From the NCBI GenBank assembly GCA_002914805.1, contig JXTB01000402.1, positions 46,429 through 110,428 on the forward strand: 64,000 bases of DNA. Direction: 5' to 3'. This DNA is from Parasponia andersonii. Lineage: Eukaryota > Streptophyta > Magnoliopsida > Rosales > Cannabaceae. The notes beneath the pieces are model-generated. The model ran no database searches and was not told the DNA's origin. It was given only the letters and a program-made list of their open reading frames with translations. Positions within the stretch are counted from its first letter, which is position 1. The number at the start of each line of letters is the position of its first letter. Of the stretch, positions 1 through 11,794 are shown piece after piece. The position numbers were made by a program, and so were the translations under genes.

Positions 1-1940
1 ACTTTTTTGATTATTATTCTATTTTTAAAATTTTTTAAAAATTTCTAATTTAAGTTTTATTTTTTCATATTATGATTAGTTTTATTATTTTTTTTAATAT
101 AATATATCATCGTTAACTTATATTAAATTTAGTTTATCGAATAAATAGTAGTACTACATTCATCTCATCAAAATAAATTAATTATTATTGTTATCTTAAT
201 TCATTTATTTTTTTTTTGAATATAGAAATAAATACATTATTTAATGTTAGTACATTAAATTTACCTTTAGGCTTAATGTATCCTTTATTTGTTTTAATAG
301 AGACCAAACAAGAAATTTACAGCCTTGATGCAAACAACTTTTATACGTTGCACCTTAATTTGTGTTTCTTTTTCAAAAGAAGAACGTTTCAATTTCATTT
401 CTTATTTCCTTTAGGCATGAGAGGCTATCGAGAAGTTGCAGAAAAACTTTGATACTCTTATAGTGTCCCAACGACCGTTGCTTGCTATTAATTCTGACGA
501 GCAGAAGCCTATCTTCAGGATGTTTCCTTCTTGCTGATGATGTTCTACCTCAAGGTGTGCAAGGAATTTCAGATATAATCAGAGTGAGTATTTTTATGAA
601 ATATTGGACCACTTTTTCTTCTATTAATTTGTTTGCAGCAATCACTGATGAATAAGAACCTGATTTTGTACCCAATAACTGAGTTTTCATTAGAATTTGT
701 GAATCAAGTTGAAGTATGAACATAATGTCCAAACTTTTCCATATTAACTTAAACCTTCTTTATTTGTAATTTTTTCCCCTTTTAAGCTGGGCTGTATTAG
801 GATGATTCCTTGCCTTTTAGTTGAGCAATGCTACTATATTATTTTTTTATGCTTCTTCCTTTTCGCCTTCATCTTCACTGTGAAATCGAAAAAAGTGACA
901 CAAGAAGGACTTTTTTTTTTTTTTTTGTGTTATGATTATAAGTGTGGCTCTTATGAATCACGAAAGTGCATAAAAAAATACAATCTTAGATTATATAAAG
1001 CAAATTTAAATAAAAAATATTCCCTAAAACTCATATAAAAAAGATATCTTTTTATTACTATCTATCATTGTAAGGAAGAATGCAGTACAATGTATAATTC
1101 TACTGTTTGGAGTATAACAATTTTTTTATAATTAGTTATTAACTGAAGATATTAAATCATAATTAATGTGATAATTATACAATATGGAGTTAATTGAGAA
1201 AATGTAACATATTAAAAATTATATTGAACAAAGAAGGAGTTTGACCTTCTAAAATAAGTGTCAAATTTTCATCAAAGAATTGCGAATTCTATGCCACATG
1301 TCGCAACACTACATGGCCATGTGTCCAAGTTTTATTGGAATTCTTCATTGTCTAAGAGTAATATTTCAAAGCCCTTCTCTTAGAAGGTGACACATCACAA
1401 AACTTGTGTCAAGTGTTCAATAGTTACCTTACGTGCGTGAGACATCTGTCAAGCAAAGGTGGCAAAAAGGTGGCAAGCTTTGTGAGTCGGAGAATTTATT
1501 CTCATTTGTCCCACCGTTTCTACCTCTTCAACATATGCCTATATATCGGTAGTGTCTCTTTGTTATCTGGAGAATGAATCAATACAAATATATAGACATA
1601 TTTCTCTCTTTTACGAATCTGCCATTTTTTTTTATCCATCAACTTTTTCTTATGTCACATCAATTTTGTTCTTTCTTTTAGCCTATCATCCGAAACTTTC
1701 TCTTTCTCTCTCTATTACTTCATCTCCGTCAATTTCAGCATTAATTATTCTTGGTTATTGCCTCTGAATATCACAGCAAATTAAGGCCATATCATTGTTT
1801 TATTCTAATTATACTACAGAATAAACCCGTGCATACACATACACATGTATATATGTATATGACATCTATATGTTTAATATTAGTAGTTATATATATACAC
1901 ATATAATCATACATATATATAATACTGCTATTGCTATAGT
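1..1940. other. AT-rich intergenic DNA left of the Tat element
   Basis: No convincing gene is visible. The stretch is strongly AT-rich with homopolymer runs, and its short open frames have no recognisable domain. About 404-590 looks slightly more coding-like but has no continuous frame. About 1106-1780 has a TATA-like CCTATATATC motif near 1538 followed by pyrimidine-rich leader-like DNA. That could be an old LTR, but I found no partner LTR or target-site duplication. Confidence 0.5.
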
Positions 1941-2087
1941 TGTGGGTGATTTTTATCCACGAGTATAAGATCCGAGGATAAAGGAAAAAATTCGAGTGGA
2001 GAACCCCAATCCGAAAAACAATGAGAAAAAAGGCTATTTGATTCCTATCATGATGGGCAATTAGACTCTATCAAGAAGACTGTCTAA

Positions 2088-2345
2088 CCTCTACTAAGAG
2101 GACGATCAAACCTCTACCAAGACAGCTATCAGACCTCTACCAAGAGGGTGATTTGACCTCGCGATCAAGAGAGCAGTCTCTGTACCAAGAGGGTGATCCG
2201 ACCTCAATACTAAGAAGGCAATCAGACTTTTACCAAGGGGGTCATCTGACCTCTATTAAGAGGACTGTCTTACCTCTACTAAGAGGGCTATCAGATCCCT
2301 GAAAAGAGGGCGATCAGATCTCTGCCAAAAAAGTTGTCTGACCCT
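2088..2345 (+). repeat. 23-bp tandem repeat array in U3 of the Tat LTR
   Basis: A unit close to GACCTCTACCAAGAGGGCGA plus three bases recurs about eleven times with substitutions and a few irregular spacers. The same array, with the same irregular spacer (CGATCAAGAG... in both), is present in the 3' LTR at 31335-31665. It therefore predates insertion of this copy. Tandem units in U3 are often enhancer or repressor arrays; that role is inference here. Confidence 0.75.
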
Positions 2346-2672
2346 ATGACTAAAAAGCCTGCTTAGTCTCAAGGCAGGACACCCAAATGTCTCGAATTAT
2401 CTCGAGAGCCATAGACTCCTCGATCATTGATTCAAGCCGTTAGTGGCCCATAACTGCTTCGAACCCCATAAAGTATGGGCTATGCCTAGACCTATACCTC
2501 CAATAGCCATTAGTGGCCCTCGACCAAGGGTGTGGGAATATGAAGATATTCAGGTGATTAAAACACCATGGCCGTATAGGTCACATATTAAATACATAAG
2601 GATCGAGAGCTAGGGGGACAACATTCTCTTCCCAAGTTGATCTAACGGCACTGATGCACTCTGAAGTTCTCT

Positions 2673-2680
2673 TATATAAA
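2673..2680 (+). promoter_or_regulatory. TATA box of the Tat 5' LTR
   Basis: TATATAAA lies about 360 bases before the LTR end, after the U3 repeat array, where the retroelement promoter is expected. The matching position of the 3' LTR (near 31985) has decayed to CATAAGAAG. Confidence 0.6.
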
Positions 2681-3035
2681 TGTGGCCAATCACTACACTA
2701 AAGAAAGTTGAAACTTGCCAGTCGAAACTCTGCCATACTCTCTTCTCGTTCACATTTCTCTTATTAATTGTTCTCCATTGGAGACTATCTCTCACTAAAA
2801 CTCCAATTGCTAACTTAAACTTTGGAGACTATTTGGCAGGTACCACACCGATACCTAGTACCTCCCCCCATTACTACCTCGGTACTCCGAGGCCAAGAGA
2901 GAGGGTAACCCCATGCTCTCAGGTTCGAACCAAGCCTGCGGAGAGGGAGTTTTGACCTAGTTCTCAGTAACGACTCGTAATAATTTTTGCTTCCACATTT
3001 CTCTATAGTGCCAGGATGAAATTTTACACCAATAT

Positions 3036-3056
3036 TTTAGCACTAGAAGGATAGCC
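3036..3056 (+). other. Primer-binding-site region of the outer Tat element
   Basis: TTTAGCACTAGAAGGATAG follows the 5' LTR directly. The second Tat element in this window has TTGGTGCTAGAAGGAGGG at the same place, so the family consensus is readable and this copy is decayed. I did not assign the tRNA. Confidence 0.45.
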
Positions 3057-3113
3057 TTGTGTAATTAACAGCCAAGACCTACCCAAAAATATTTTTTCCT
3101 CAAAAAAGCCCTT

Positions 3114-5060
3114 ATGGCAAACTCCCGTGCGCCGACCAAAGACCAGCCTGAGGCTAATGTTATAGGGTTAAGCGGAGAATGCCGACAACAAGAGGAGGGG
3201 AGGCCTAGTGGCTCTCAGCCTTCATGTCGATCCCACCGGTTTACCTAGGTAACCCACAATGTGGAACCTCTACATCCAATCACAAGGAAGCTAAAACAGT
3301 TTGACCAGATCGAAAACCTCATAGAGGTGTTGAATGCCATCTGTGGTGGAAATCTCCCATTAAACTTCGCCTAAATAGCTGCTCGAAACAAGCCCGAGGC
3401 TTTACTCAAAGAGGGTAACTGCGTCAGATTGACCGTCATCTACCATGATGACACTACTAGGGCAAAAGCTATCGACTCCTCCAATGCCCAACCCCTAGGA
3501 AGCCATTGTCCTATGTCGCAATGCGGTCCATGCTGATGGCAGCCCCTCTAGGCACGATGTTGAAGGACAAAGCCACTAGATAGATGAAACTACAGAGTGA
3601 TCAAAAATCCGTCGGATTAAAAGCCGAACAAAGAACAGAAAGTCAATAGCACAGACCTAAGGTGGAGGTCGAGCGACTTTTCTCCTACTCAGGTTGGGGG
3701 GCATACTGAACTGACATACTCTTGGGCAACTACTGAAGGCACTGTGCAAGAAGAAATAAACTCAGGAGACCTGAGGACAGTCCTCGATGCCAAAAGGTCA
3801 GAAGACCTGAGAAAGCATCTCAAGAGAAACAGAGCTCTAGTCTAGTCTGGTGTCAGATATGTGAGAATAACGCTCCAACAGTCACCAATAGAAGAAGATC
3901 CCATGTGAAAGCTAATCGAAGATCTAGCGACATATGTAGCCGCCATGAGAAAGGAAAAAGAGTCCACCAAGAGAGATGAATTCAAAGAGATAAATCCTTC
4001 CTTTACTGAGGAGATCATGGATGTGGTAAAGCCTAAGGAATTCAAAATGTCAAGCTTCATACCATATGATGCGAGCAAAAATCTAGTCGAGCACGTCGGT
4101 ATATACCAAGAATGGGTGGTGATGCACAGTACCAATGAACTTTTACTTTGTAAGGGATTCTCTCTCTTACTCTTAGGGGTAGCCCATGTATGGTACAGGA
4201 CGTTTCAACACAGCTCTATCTCCAGTTTTTGACAATCGGCTGAAAAGCTCCTGGATAAGTTGATCAGATCTGTGACCAAGAAGAGAAAACTACATTCGAA
4301 GAATGTCAAGCAGGGGAAGAATGAAACATTGAATGACTATACTGCTTGATTCAGAAGGGTGGCTCTTTAGACAGAAGGGCTATTAAATTAAACTATCAGG
4401 AAATACTGTCAAGAGGCCCTTCAAGATGGGGACTTCTTGTGATACCTGACAAAATACACTCCTAAGATATATGCCAACTTGGTAGACAAAATCAACAAAG
4501 AGGTTGCCCTCGAAGAGTACAAGAGGTCGAGGTAGGCCAAGAGGGAGGTGGAAGGAGGAAAAGGCCAAGGAAAGAGGAAGGGACCTAAGGCTTCCTAGCC
4601 CGAGGCTAAGAAAAGCAAGGCCTCAGACTCGAGGACTAAGGGCAGATCCTCCTACACAAGCAAGTTCAAATCCTTTACCACACTCACAAAGTCCCACGAA
4701 TAAGTCTTGATGGAAATTAAATATAGGCATACTCTAGTTCCCGAATCCAATATGCAGTGACCCAAGCAAAAGAGACAAGAATAAGTTCTGCAATTTCCAT
4801 TGAGACCATGGGCACATAACTGACAATTGCTACCAACTAAAGGAGCAAATCAAAAAGTTGGTCCAAAATGGACATTTATGTGCATACGTCGAAAGGGCAA
4901 TGCCTAGAAACGACCTGGCGAAGGGTAAGACAAAGGACCACAAGGAAGGCATTGCAGATCACTTCGTTCTTACAATATCAGGATGGCCAACTACAGGGGA
5001 CAACTCTTGGGCTCAGAAGGCCTATGCTCGCGATGTAAGAGATGTGGTCCAAGGTCACTA
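3114..5060 (+). pseudogene. Tat gag remnant
   Basis: An ATG at 3114 opens an MANSRAPTKD-type N-terminus that meets a stop near 3246. The core gag homology resumes at about 3945-4232 (INPSFTEEIMDV, then FKMSSFIPYDASKN and VAHVWYRTFQHSSISSF), which matches the retrotransposon gag domain of Tat elements. A basic region follows (about 4504-4710), then a degraded zinc-knuckle stretch (near 4790-4835, C..H..C spacing visible). Several in-frame stops and shifts break it. It would encode the capsid-like particle protein if intact. Boundaries are approximate because no single frame runs through. Confidence 0.75.
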
Positions 5061-5149
5061 GATCAATGTTTCCGAACTAATCAAGGGGCCGATGGACCCC
5101 TCGAGCTCCATGATCACTTTTAACAAGGAAGAGGCCTTAAAGGCTTGTC

Positions 5150-6700
5150 CATCCCTATAGTGATCTCCTCGTAGCAACTCTTCAGATCGCCAATAGCCAA
5201 GTTTTTCGCATCTTAGTAGATACCGAAAGTTCGGCAGATATTCTATTCAAGAGCGCCTTTGACCAACTAAGGCTTAGAGATGCCGAAATGAGATACGCCA
5301 AGACGCCACTCTACGGATTTGGCAGAGAATGCATCCAAGCTGAGGGATCCATAAAGCTCCCACTCATGATAGATAATGCTCCTATATAAGTTACCGAAAT
5401 GGTCAACTTCTTAGTGGTAAACAAGAAGTCATCCTATAATGCCATAATAGGGAGATCTACCCTCAACACATTTATGGCAGTCATTTCCATGTACCACCTC
5501 TAGATGAAATTCCCTACGGAGAAAGAAGTCGGAATCTTACACAAAGACCAGGCCCAAGCTCAGGCGTGTTATGCGACCTCAGCCTTATCCCTTAAGGTGA
5601 ACGGAGGCCCCAACGTGTCCTAGCCCCTTGAGTGCAACACAATGTACCAAATAGAGGATGCCGAGCTCTCTGACTCGAGGAACATGTGGGTGCTCGGTGA
5701 ACTCGACTCCCAAGACCATAAAGGTAGAAAGGTGGCCAAGCCAGTAGAAGTCCTCATAACATAAAAACTGGATCTCGAGCACCCCAAAAGAGAAGTTCAC
5801 CTCATGTCAAACCTCGCCCCTAAACAAAAGGCCAAGCTCGAGCGCTTCCTAACCAACTACTAGGATGTGTTCACTTGGTCCCATGAGGATATGCCCGGAA
5901 TCGATCTCGAGGTCATAACGTATAGGTAGAATGTCAACCTCGATGCAAAGCTAATTACATAAAAGAGAAGAAGCTTTAATGAGGAGTACTATGATGCCAT
6001 AAATGCTGAAGTCAAAAATTTGTTGGCTGCAAGATCCATATGAGAAGTTTACTACCCGAAGTGATTGTCCAATATCGTCTTGGTCAAGAAGGCAAATGGG
6101 AAATGAAGGGTATGTGTCAACATCACCAATCTTGATAAAGTATACCCAAAAGACTCATTCCCCCTCCCTAGAATTGGCCAGCTGGTGGACTCAGCAATAG
6201 GATATAAACTATTAAGCTTCATGGATGCCTATTCAAGGTACAACCAAATAATGATGCACGAGTCTAACCAAGAGAAGCATTCATCACCAACCTTGAACTC
6301 TTCTTCATGCCCTTTGGCTTAAAGAATGTAGGAGCCACGTACCAAAGGCTCTTAAACAAAATGTTCAAAAAGGCTAATAGGGAAGACCATAGAAGTGTAT
6401 GTCAACGACATGCTCGTCAAAAGCTTGGAAGCCCATGACCATGTAGCCGGTCTCCAAGAAATGTTCGACATACTAAAGAAGTATCAAATGAGGTTAAACC
6501 CCACAAAGTGTGCCTTTGGAGTTCACTTTGGGAAATTCCTTGACTTCATGGTAAACCACCACGAGATAGAAGTAAACCCTGCCAAAATAGAGGCCTTGCA
6601 ATAGATGAATTCATCGACCAAGGTGAAGGATATTCAAAGGCTAACCAGGATGGTGGCAGCTTTGTCCCGATTTGTGTCTAAAAGTACAGATTGATGTAAG
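5150..6700 (+). pseudogene. Tat pol: protease and reverse transcriptase remnants
   Basis: The protease active site is read as VDTESSADILF near 5216-5248, where the family has D-T-G, so the essential glycine is lost. RT follows: EEYYDAINAEVKNLLAAR near 5980, VLVKKANGKxRVCV near 6078 and SFMDAYSRYNQIMM near 6220, then a frame change. The catalytic box is YVND at 6398-6409, where an aspartate of the YVDD motif has become asparagine. The region to 6604 is open and typical of the RT thumb (LNPTKCAFGV). Stops and frameshifts make the polyprotein non-functional. Confidence 0.85.
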
Positions 6701-6779
6701 CCTTCTTTTAGGCCTTGAGGAAGGGCAAAGAGATGTTATGGATGGAGAAGTATGAGCAAGTATTCATATCTCTCAAACA

Positions 6780-7110
6780 ATATCTTGGGTCAACACCACT
6801 GCACTTGAAACTCCTAAACAGAAGAGATGCTCTTTGTCTACCTTGCAATTTCTGACCATGTGGTGAATGCGGTCCTCATCAGAGTCAAAGATAGAGTCTA
6901 ACTCCCTATGTACTATGTTAGCAAGTCACTTCTCAATGCAGAGACCAGATACCCTGAGATGGAAAAACTCGCATTAGCACTCATGACGGCGGTTAGAAAG
7001 CTCAAACCATACTTCCAGGCTCACCCAATAGCCTTCTTGACGTGCCACCTATTGAGGCAAATCCTCCAAAAGCCCGAGGCCTCAAGGAGACTCGCCAAGT
7101 AAGCAATCAA
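6780..7110 (+). pseudogene. Tat pol: RNase H domain remnant
   Basis: The open frame 6908-7102 reads YYVSKSLLNAETRYPEMEKL and continues into PYFQAHPIAF, the canonical Gypsy RNase H segment with its glutamate. The upstream part with the first aspartate (about 6800-6900) is frame-shifted. It sits directly after RT and before the second RNase H, as expected for Tat. Confidence 0.8.
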
Positions 7111-7269
7111 GCTCGGTGAGTTGGAGAGTAGCTTCTACCTGAGGCAAGCAATTAAAGGCTAGGATTTGGCAGACTTCTTGGTCGAGTTTACCAAGCCCCA
7201 GGAACCAGCACTTCTTATAGACCACCAAGAGCCTACTAGGAATCCAGAGGATACGGCCAAGCCTAAGAC

Positions 7270-7662
7270 AAGGGTCATCTGGTCACTTCATGTGGATGGG
7301 TCAGCAGGAAAAGATGGATCTGAAGCAGGTGCAATGATACGAAATCCTAAGGCAGAGACCCAAAGTCTAGCTATACCCTTCGGATTTAAAGCCCCGAACA
7401 ATGAAGTAGAATATGAAGCACTACTTGCCGAGCTATGTGGAGTAAAGGGGGGTGAAGAAAAAATATAAGAATCTACTGTTACTCACAACTTGTAGTAGGA
7501 CATGTCACAGGAGAATATCAAGCAAGGAGAGAAACCATGATAAAGTACCTGACGATGGTCAAGGCTGAGCTGGCTAAACTAGAATGGTATGAGTTCATAA
7601 GAATTCCCAAACAAAAAAATGTTAGCGCGGATGCTCTCGCGCACCTGGCCTCAGGTTAAGGA
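7270..7662 (+). pseudogene. Tat pol: second, archaeal-type RNase H (aRNH)
   Basis: WSLHVDGSAGKDGSEAG carries the first acidic residue, and EVEYEALLAELCG the second. A frameshift near 7450 leads to RIYCYSQLVVG, where the third acidic position (normally D in YCDSQ) is Y at about 7480. The segment ends with SADALAHLAS, holding the last aspartate. An extra RNase H between RT/RNase H and integrase is diagnostic of the Tat lineage and separates this element from Athila and the chromovirus in the same window. Confidence 0.85.
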
Positions 7663-7859
7663 AAGCTAGAGGGGGAAGTACCGCTAAGTTTACAAGCAGA
7701 GCCAAGTATCCCGAGGACAAAAGGCATCCACATGGTAGAAGAATCTATATGGATGACTCCGCTCCGCGAATACCTCAAAGAGAGGAAGTACCCGGAAGAC
7801 AAGAGTGAAGCCAAAAGGGTCTGATATCAGGCTTCAAGGTACATTATTCTCGATAAGAC

Positions 7860-8543
7860 ACTTTACAAGAAGGGATTCGGGTTACGTTAGTTATGGTGCC
7901 TTAGCCCCCAGGAGACCGAGACGGTTCTTCGTGACATCCACCAAGGAATCTACAAAAACTATGCAGGAGAATGAAGCCTAGCACAAAAGGAACTAAGGCA
8001 GAGATACTACTGGCCCACTATGCTAAAAGAAGCCTTAGAGCTAATGCTCAAATATGACCCCTGCCAAAGGTTTGCTCACATCTCAAGGAAAGCTCCGGAG
8101 AAGTTAACTCCTATGTCTAGCCCTTGGCCTTTCGCCAATTAGGGTATCAACCTCATCGGTCCACTATCAATGGCTCGAGCTCAGGAGAAATTCGTGATAG
8201 TCACTGTCGACTATTTCACTAAATGGATAGAGGCTAAGCCTTTATCCCAAATCATAGAAGCCAAGTGTGTCAGCTTTATCTTGAAGAATATAATCAGGCA
8301 TTTCGGGATCCCTCACTCCGTAGTCACAGACAATAGGAAGCAATTTGAAGGGTCTCGACTCTAGGACATGTGCGATTAGCTAAAAATTCGTAAGTCCTTC
8401 TCCTCGCCAAGACACCCACAGGCCAATGGCCAAATTGAGATAAAAAACAAGACGATTAAGGAGAACTTAAAAAAGAAGTTCACGAGGTTGAAGGAAGCAT
8501 AGGTGGATGAGCTCCCTATGGTACTATGGGACTACCATACCAC
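7860..8543 (+). pseudogene. Tat pol: integrase zinc finger and catalytic core, N-terminal part
   Basis: The zinc finger is visible but damaged: HQGIYKNYAGE has lost its second histidine, and YDPCQRF its first cysteine. The core reads VTVDYFTKWIEAKPL and VVTDNRKQFEG (two catalytic aspartates) and HPQANGQIE (catalytic glutamate), with stops between. At 8543 the frame is cut by an inserted solo LTR; the protein would continue at 9924. It normally joins element ends to host DNA. Confidence 0.85.
8539..8543 (+). repeat. Target-site duplication ACCAC (left)
   Basis: ACCAC recurs at 9924-9928 on the other side of the solo LTR. Joining the two sides restores the integrase reading ...DYHTT and onward. 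Confidence 0.75.
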
Positions 8544-9923
8544 TGATTTATACTCAAATTGTACTTTGGTATTTGTAGTAAGTTTGAGGTGTCGATCCTA
8601 CAAAGAGGCGGAAAACAAGCAATTAAGTGACCAAAATTATAAAGAAAAGATTACGTAAAAATAAGCATAGAAGAAATAAAATTGTAATGAAATTTTGAAT
8701 TATTTTACCACAGTGACAATATCATAAAATTGTAGAGAAAATAATAATAAGAAAACGATAAGACATGCAAAGATCACAATATTACTTCACTAGTTAAATC
8801 CTGCTTCGATTTATGCTATAAGTTAGTTACACAATTCATATCCCAATCATGAAACTAGAAAATAATATAATAGAACTCTTTTTGACCATACATGTATTTA
8901 TTTTGTAAAACTCAATCAATTAACCATGCAAATTCTATTTTAAAGGTTACCTAAAATCGATGATATATCCAAAGATAATAACGGAGTAGAAGATGAAGTC
9001 TTAGTCTAGAATTTTACTAGAAACAATTATATTTAATATTGATTACCACATAAGAAAAGCTCGACTGAACTTACATGAGAATATAAATAAAATCACTAGG
9101 ATATTGTAAAACAAAAGATAAGAGTTTCTACAAAATAAAATTGTAAATTTTAAATCACACTTGCATAAATCCAAAGCAGAAATGTAAACTAGCTACACAA
9201 CATTGTTGTCTCCTCAGTCTTAACTAGAGAAACTACTCAGAACGAAAATTCATTTTCTCAAAAATCTAGAGAGAAATTAAGAAAAATAATATAGAGAAAA
9301 ATGGGGAGAGGAGCTTCTCGTGGGTGTCTTCTAATGAAGAGAATGAAACTCTATTTATAGAGTTCTAGTATCCTTCATTGCCTTCTCCTCCATTTGCTTC
9401 TCTTTTTTCTTTCTGAATTATTTGATACATCATTTTTCTTTATTGATCAAACCATGTGCCCATTTTATAGATACTACGCCTGCCAACATGAATTCATCAA
9501 GTAATATTTTGCTTTTTCTTCTCTTTATTTCTTTATTGATTCATTTTGACTACTCCATACATTCACAAATATGATACGCAACATTTCCTTAATTAATTCA
9601 CATGTAACCCATCCTTTAATGCTCCACATATGCACACAAATATCAACCTTTGCTTTTCTTTTATTAATGTTACATAGGTGCAGGAAGGAAACCCATATAG
9701 TAGTAGACAATGATAAGCAAATGGGCCTTGAGTAATCCATTGGTCTTGGGTTAAAAAAATAATAATTTCTGAATCATTCTTTCTAAAAAATTACTTTTAG
9801 AAATAAGAATTGCAAAAATGATGCATTGTGTAGTATCCTTATAAAAACACCAATTTAAGCATAATATTTTCATAAATACATAATTGTAATCATTCTAAAA
9901 ATGATACTTTTGTATTCTAATGA
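8544..9923 (-). repeat. Solo LTR inserted in the Tat integrase (minus orientation)
   Basis: This 1.38-kb block has no homology to the integrase around it. It is flanked by perfect five-base duplications, ACCAC at 8539-8543 and 9924-9928, and the integrase reading resumes immediately afterwards. Read on the minus strand it has a TATA box (TATAAATAG, 9351-9359) followed by a long leader and a GTAGGATCGACACCTC motif typical of plant Gypsy LTR ends. No internal coding region is present. It is therefore taken as a solo LTR left by recombination. The right terminal dinucleotide appears mutated. Confidence 0.75.
9351..9359 (-). promoter_or_regulatory. TATA box of the solo LTR
   Basis: TATAAATAG on the minus strand is followed by a pyrimidine-rich leader. 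It supports the minus orientation of this LTR. Confidence 0.5.
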
Positions 9924-10364
9924 ACCACCACGAGAACGAGAATATGAGAAACTCCTTATTTCCTTACTTTTGGTGCCGAGGTCGTACTACCAGTAGAGGT
10001 ACCCACCCACAGAGTAGTAAATTTCGATGAGCAAGAAAATTCTGAAGTCCTTAGCACAAGCCTCAACTTGTTGGAAGAAAAGTGAGAAGAAGCTTGAGAA
10101 CAAATAAAGGCATACCAAGCAGCCTCAGCAAAGCAATACAACTCCAAGGTCAAGGAAAGAAGGTTCTTCCAAGGCGACTTGGTCCTCAGAAATATCTTCC
10201 AAAATACCTAAGAACGCGGCATTAGGGCTCTTTGTCCCAATTGAGAGGGTCCTTATAAAATCACTAAAGTCTTAAGACCAGGAACATATTACCTTGAAGA
10301 CTTGGAAGGGAAAGCCTTAACACATCCTTAGAATGCTGAGAACTTATAAAAATACTACCAGTAA
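9924..10364 (+). pseudogene. Tat pol: integrase C-terminal part
   Basis: After the second ACCAC the frame gives TPYFLTFGAEVVLPVEVPTH, then NLLEEK, KAYQAASAKQYNSKVKERR and GDLVLRN, the standard end of Tat integrase, and finishes KYYQ at the stop 10362-10364. Internal TGA and TAA codons occur. It continues the integrase interrupted at 8543. Confidence 0.8.
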
Positions 10365-10524
10365 GGTGTATGATTCAAGAACAATCAAGTATAATTCCCC
10401 TAATCATTAATGAGAATAACACTCTCTTTTGAATGAGTTGTGAGCTTTACTTCCACTCGACACTACCTCATGAAGGAAAAGCTCTGGGGGTAGATAGTGT
10501 TAGGACGTTAAAAAAACAAAGAAA

Positions 10525-11260
10525 TAAAGAGTCCTCTTGGCCGACTTGAGGTCGCGAAGGTACGTGAAAGCCCTTTTGTTGAGCCCGAGGTCGCGAAGGT
10601 ACATTTAAGCCATTCTTCCGATTCGAGGTCGTGAAGACACGTGAAAGACGTTTGTCCGACCCAAAGTTGTGAAGACACATAAAAGCCCTTCTGTCTGACC
10701 CCAAGCTGCGAAGGCACATTCAAGCCTTTCGCTTGACCCGAGGTTGCAAAGGCACATGAAAGAATTTCTATTTGGCCTGAGGCCGTGAAGGCATATCCAA
10801 GCCCTTTGTCTGACCCGAGGACCTTAGGTACATGAAAGCCCTTCTGTCCAGCTCGAGGCTGTGAAGGCACATTCAAGCCCTTCGTCCGACCTGAGGTCGT
10901 GAAGGCATATGAAAGACTTTCGTCCAACCTGAGGTCACAAAGGCACATAAAAGCCCTTCTGTCCAGCCGAGGCCATGAAGGCACGTGAAATACCTTCGTC
11001 CAACCTGAGGTCGCAAAAGCATATGAAAGCCCTTCTGTCCAGCCAGAGGCTGCGAAGGCACATTCAAGCCCTTCATCCGACCTGAGGTCATAAAGGCACA
11101 TGAGAGCCCTTCTGTCTGGCCTGAAGCCACAAAGAAACATTCAAGCCCTTCGTTTAACCAGAGGTCGTGAAGGCACAGGAAAGTCCTTCTATCCAGCTCA
11201 AGACCATGAAGACACATTAAAGCCTTCCCATCTAACCTGAGGCCACAAAGGCATATCTAA
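10525..11260 (+). repeat. 39-bp minisatellite after Tat pol
   Basis: About 19 copies of a unit near GAAAGCCCTTCTGTCCAGCC plus 19 more bases are arranged head to tail. The minus strand stays open for 210 codons over 10508-11140, showing a 13-residue period. This means most copies are exactly 39 bp or differ by multiples of three. Alternate units begin GAAAG or TTCAAG, giving a higher-order two-unit pattern in places. The array lies in the 3' untranslated part, where Tat elements are known to carry variable tandem repeats. Confidence 0.85.
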
Positions 11261-11790
11261 ACCTCTCACCAACCTAAAGCCATTGAGACCAAAGCTAAAT
11301 CCTAGGTACGGCTCAAGATCCGTGATACATTATTCAGCTGTATATTCCAGACTTAGAGAAAATTATTGCCTAAAAATGAGCCTAAGTATGGCTTGAGGCC
11401 GTTAAAAGAGAAGCTACATCCTAAAGGTTGATAATCAAGCATCCTCTAGGTAGTGTTCTACATTCAGGTACATACTTAGCCATAATAAAAGCAAGAAAAC
11501 AGCAATAAGAGCACGAAAGAGGGAAAAAAGTCATTTTATTAATACTTTGACCCAAAAGCAATTATAAGAGATGGCCTTGGGCTAAAAATGACTAAAGCCT
11601 CGAGGGTTGGAAAAAAAAAATAGACTCATGGGCTATACAAAAAAGGCGGAGAGAAAATGGAAAATAACTCTACAGAGCCCTCAGGCTTCTACTCTGTTGC
11701 CACCCTTTGCTATGTCCTCGACACTTTTTTGGTTCTGGCCCTCGAGAGGCTCTGCCCTTGGGACCGATGGCCTCTTTGAGAAAGGACCAG
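11261..11790 (+). other. Noncoding spacer of the outer Tat element
   Basis: Sequence between the minisatellite and the end of the antisense gene. It is moderately GC-rich, like the rest of the element. No domain is seen on either strand; short open frames are incidental. Confidence 0.5.
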
Positions 11791-11794
11791 TCAA

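Larger units (their letters stand above)
1941..3034 (+). repeat. 5' LTR of the outer Tat element
   Basis: It begins TGTGGGTGAT and ends ACACCAATA, and it aligns along its length to 31234-32349, which ends CACCAACA. The 5' copy has lost the canonical terminal CA by C-to-T change. It contains the 23-bp repeat array in U3, a TATA box at 2673-2680 and the leader region up to 3034. Confidence 0.85.

Noticed and set aside
10508-11140. 210-codon minus-strand ORF with a 13-residue repeat
   Set aside because: It is the shadow of the 39-bp minisatellite; other minus frames over the array are also open and periodic. No start context or domain supports a protein.
10525-11260. CRISPR-like array
   Set aside because: Units are contiguous and imperfect, with no unique spacers; this is plant DNA inside a retrotransposon.
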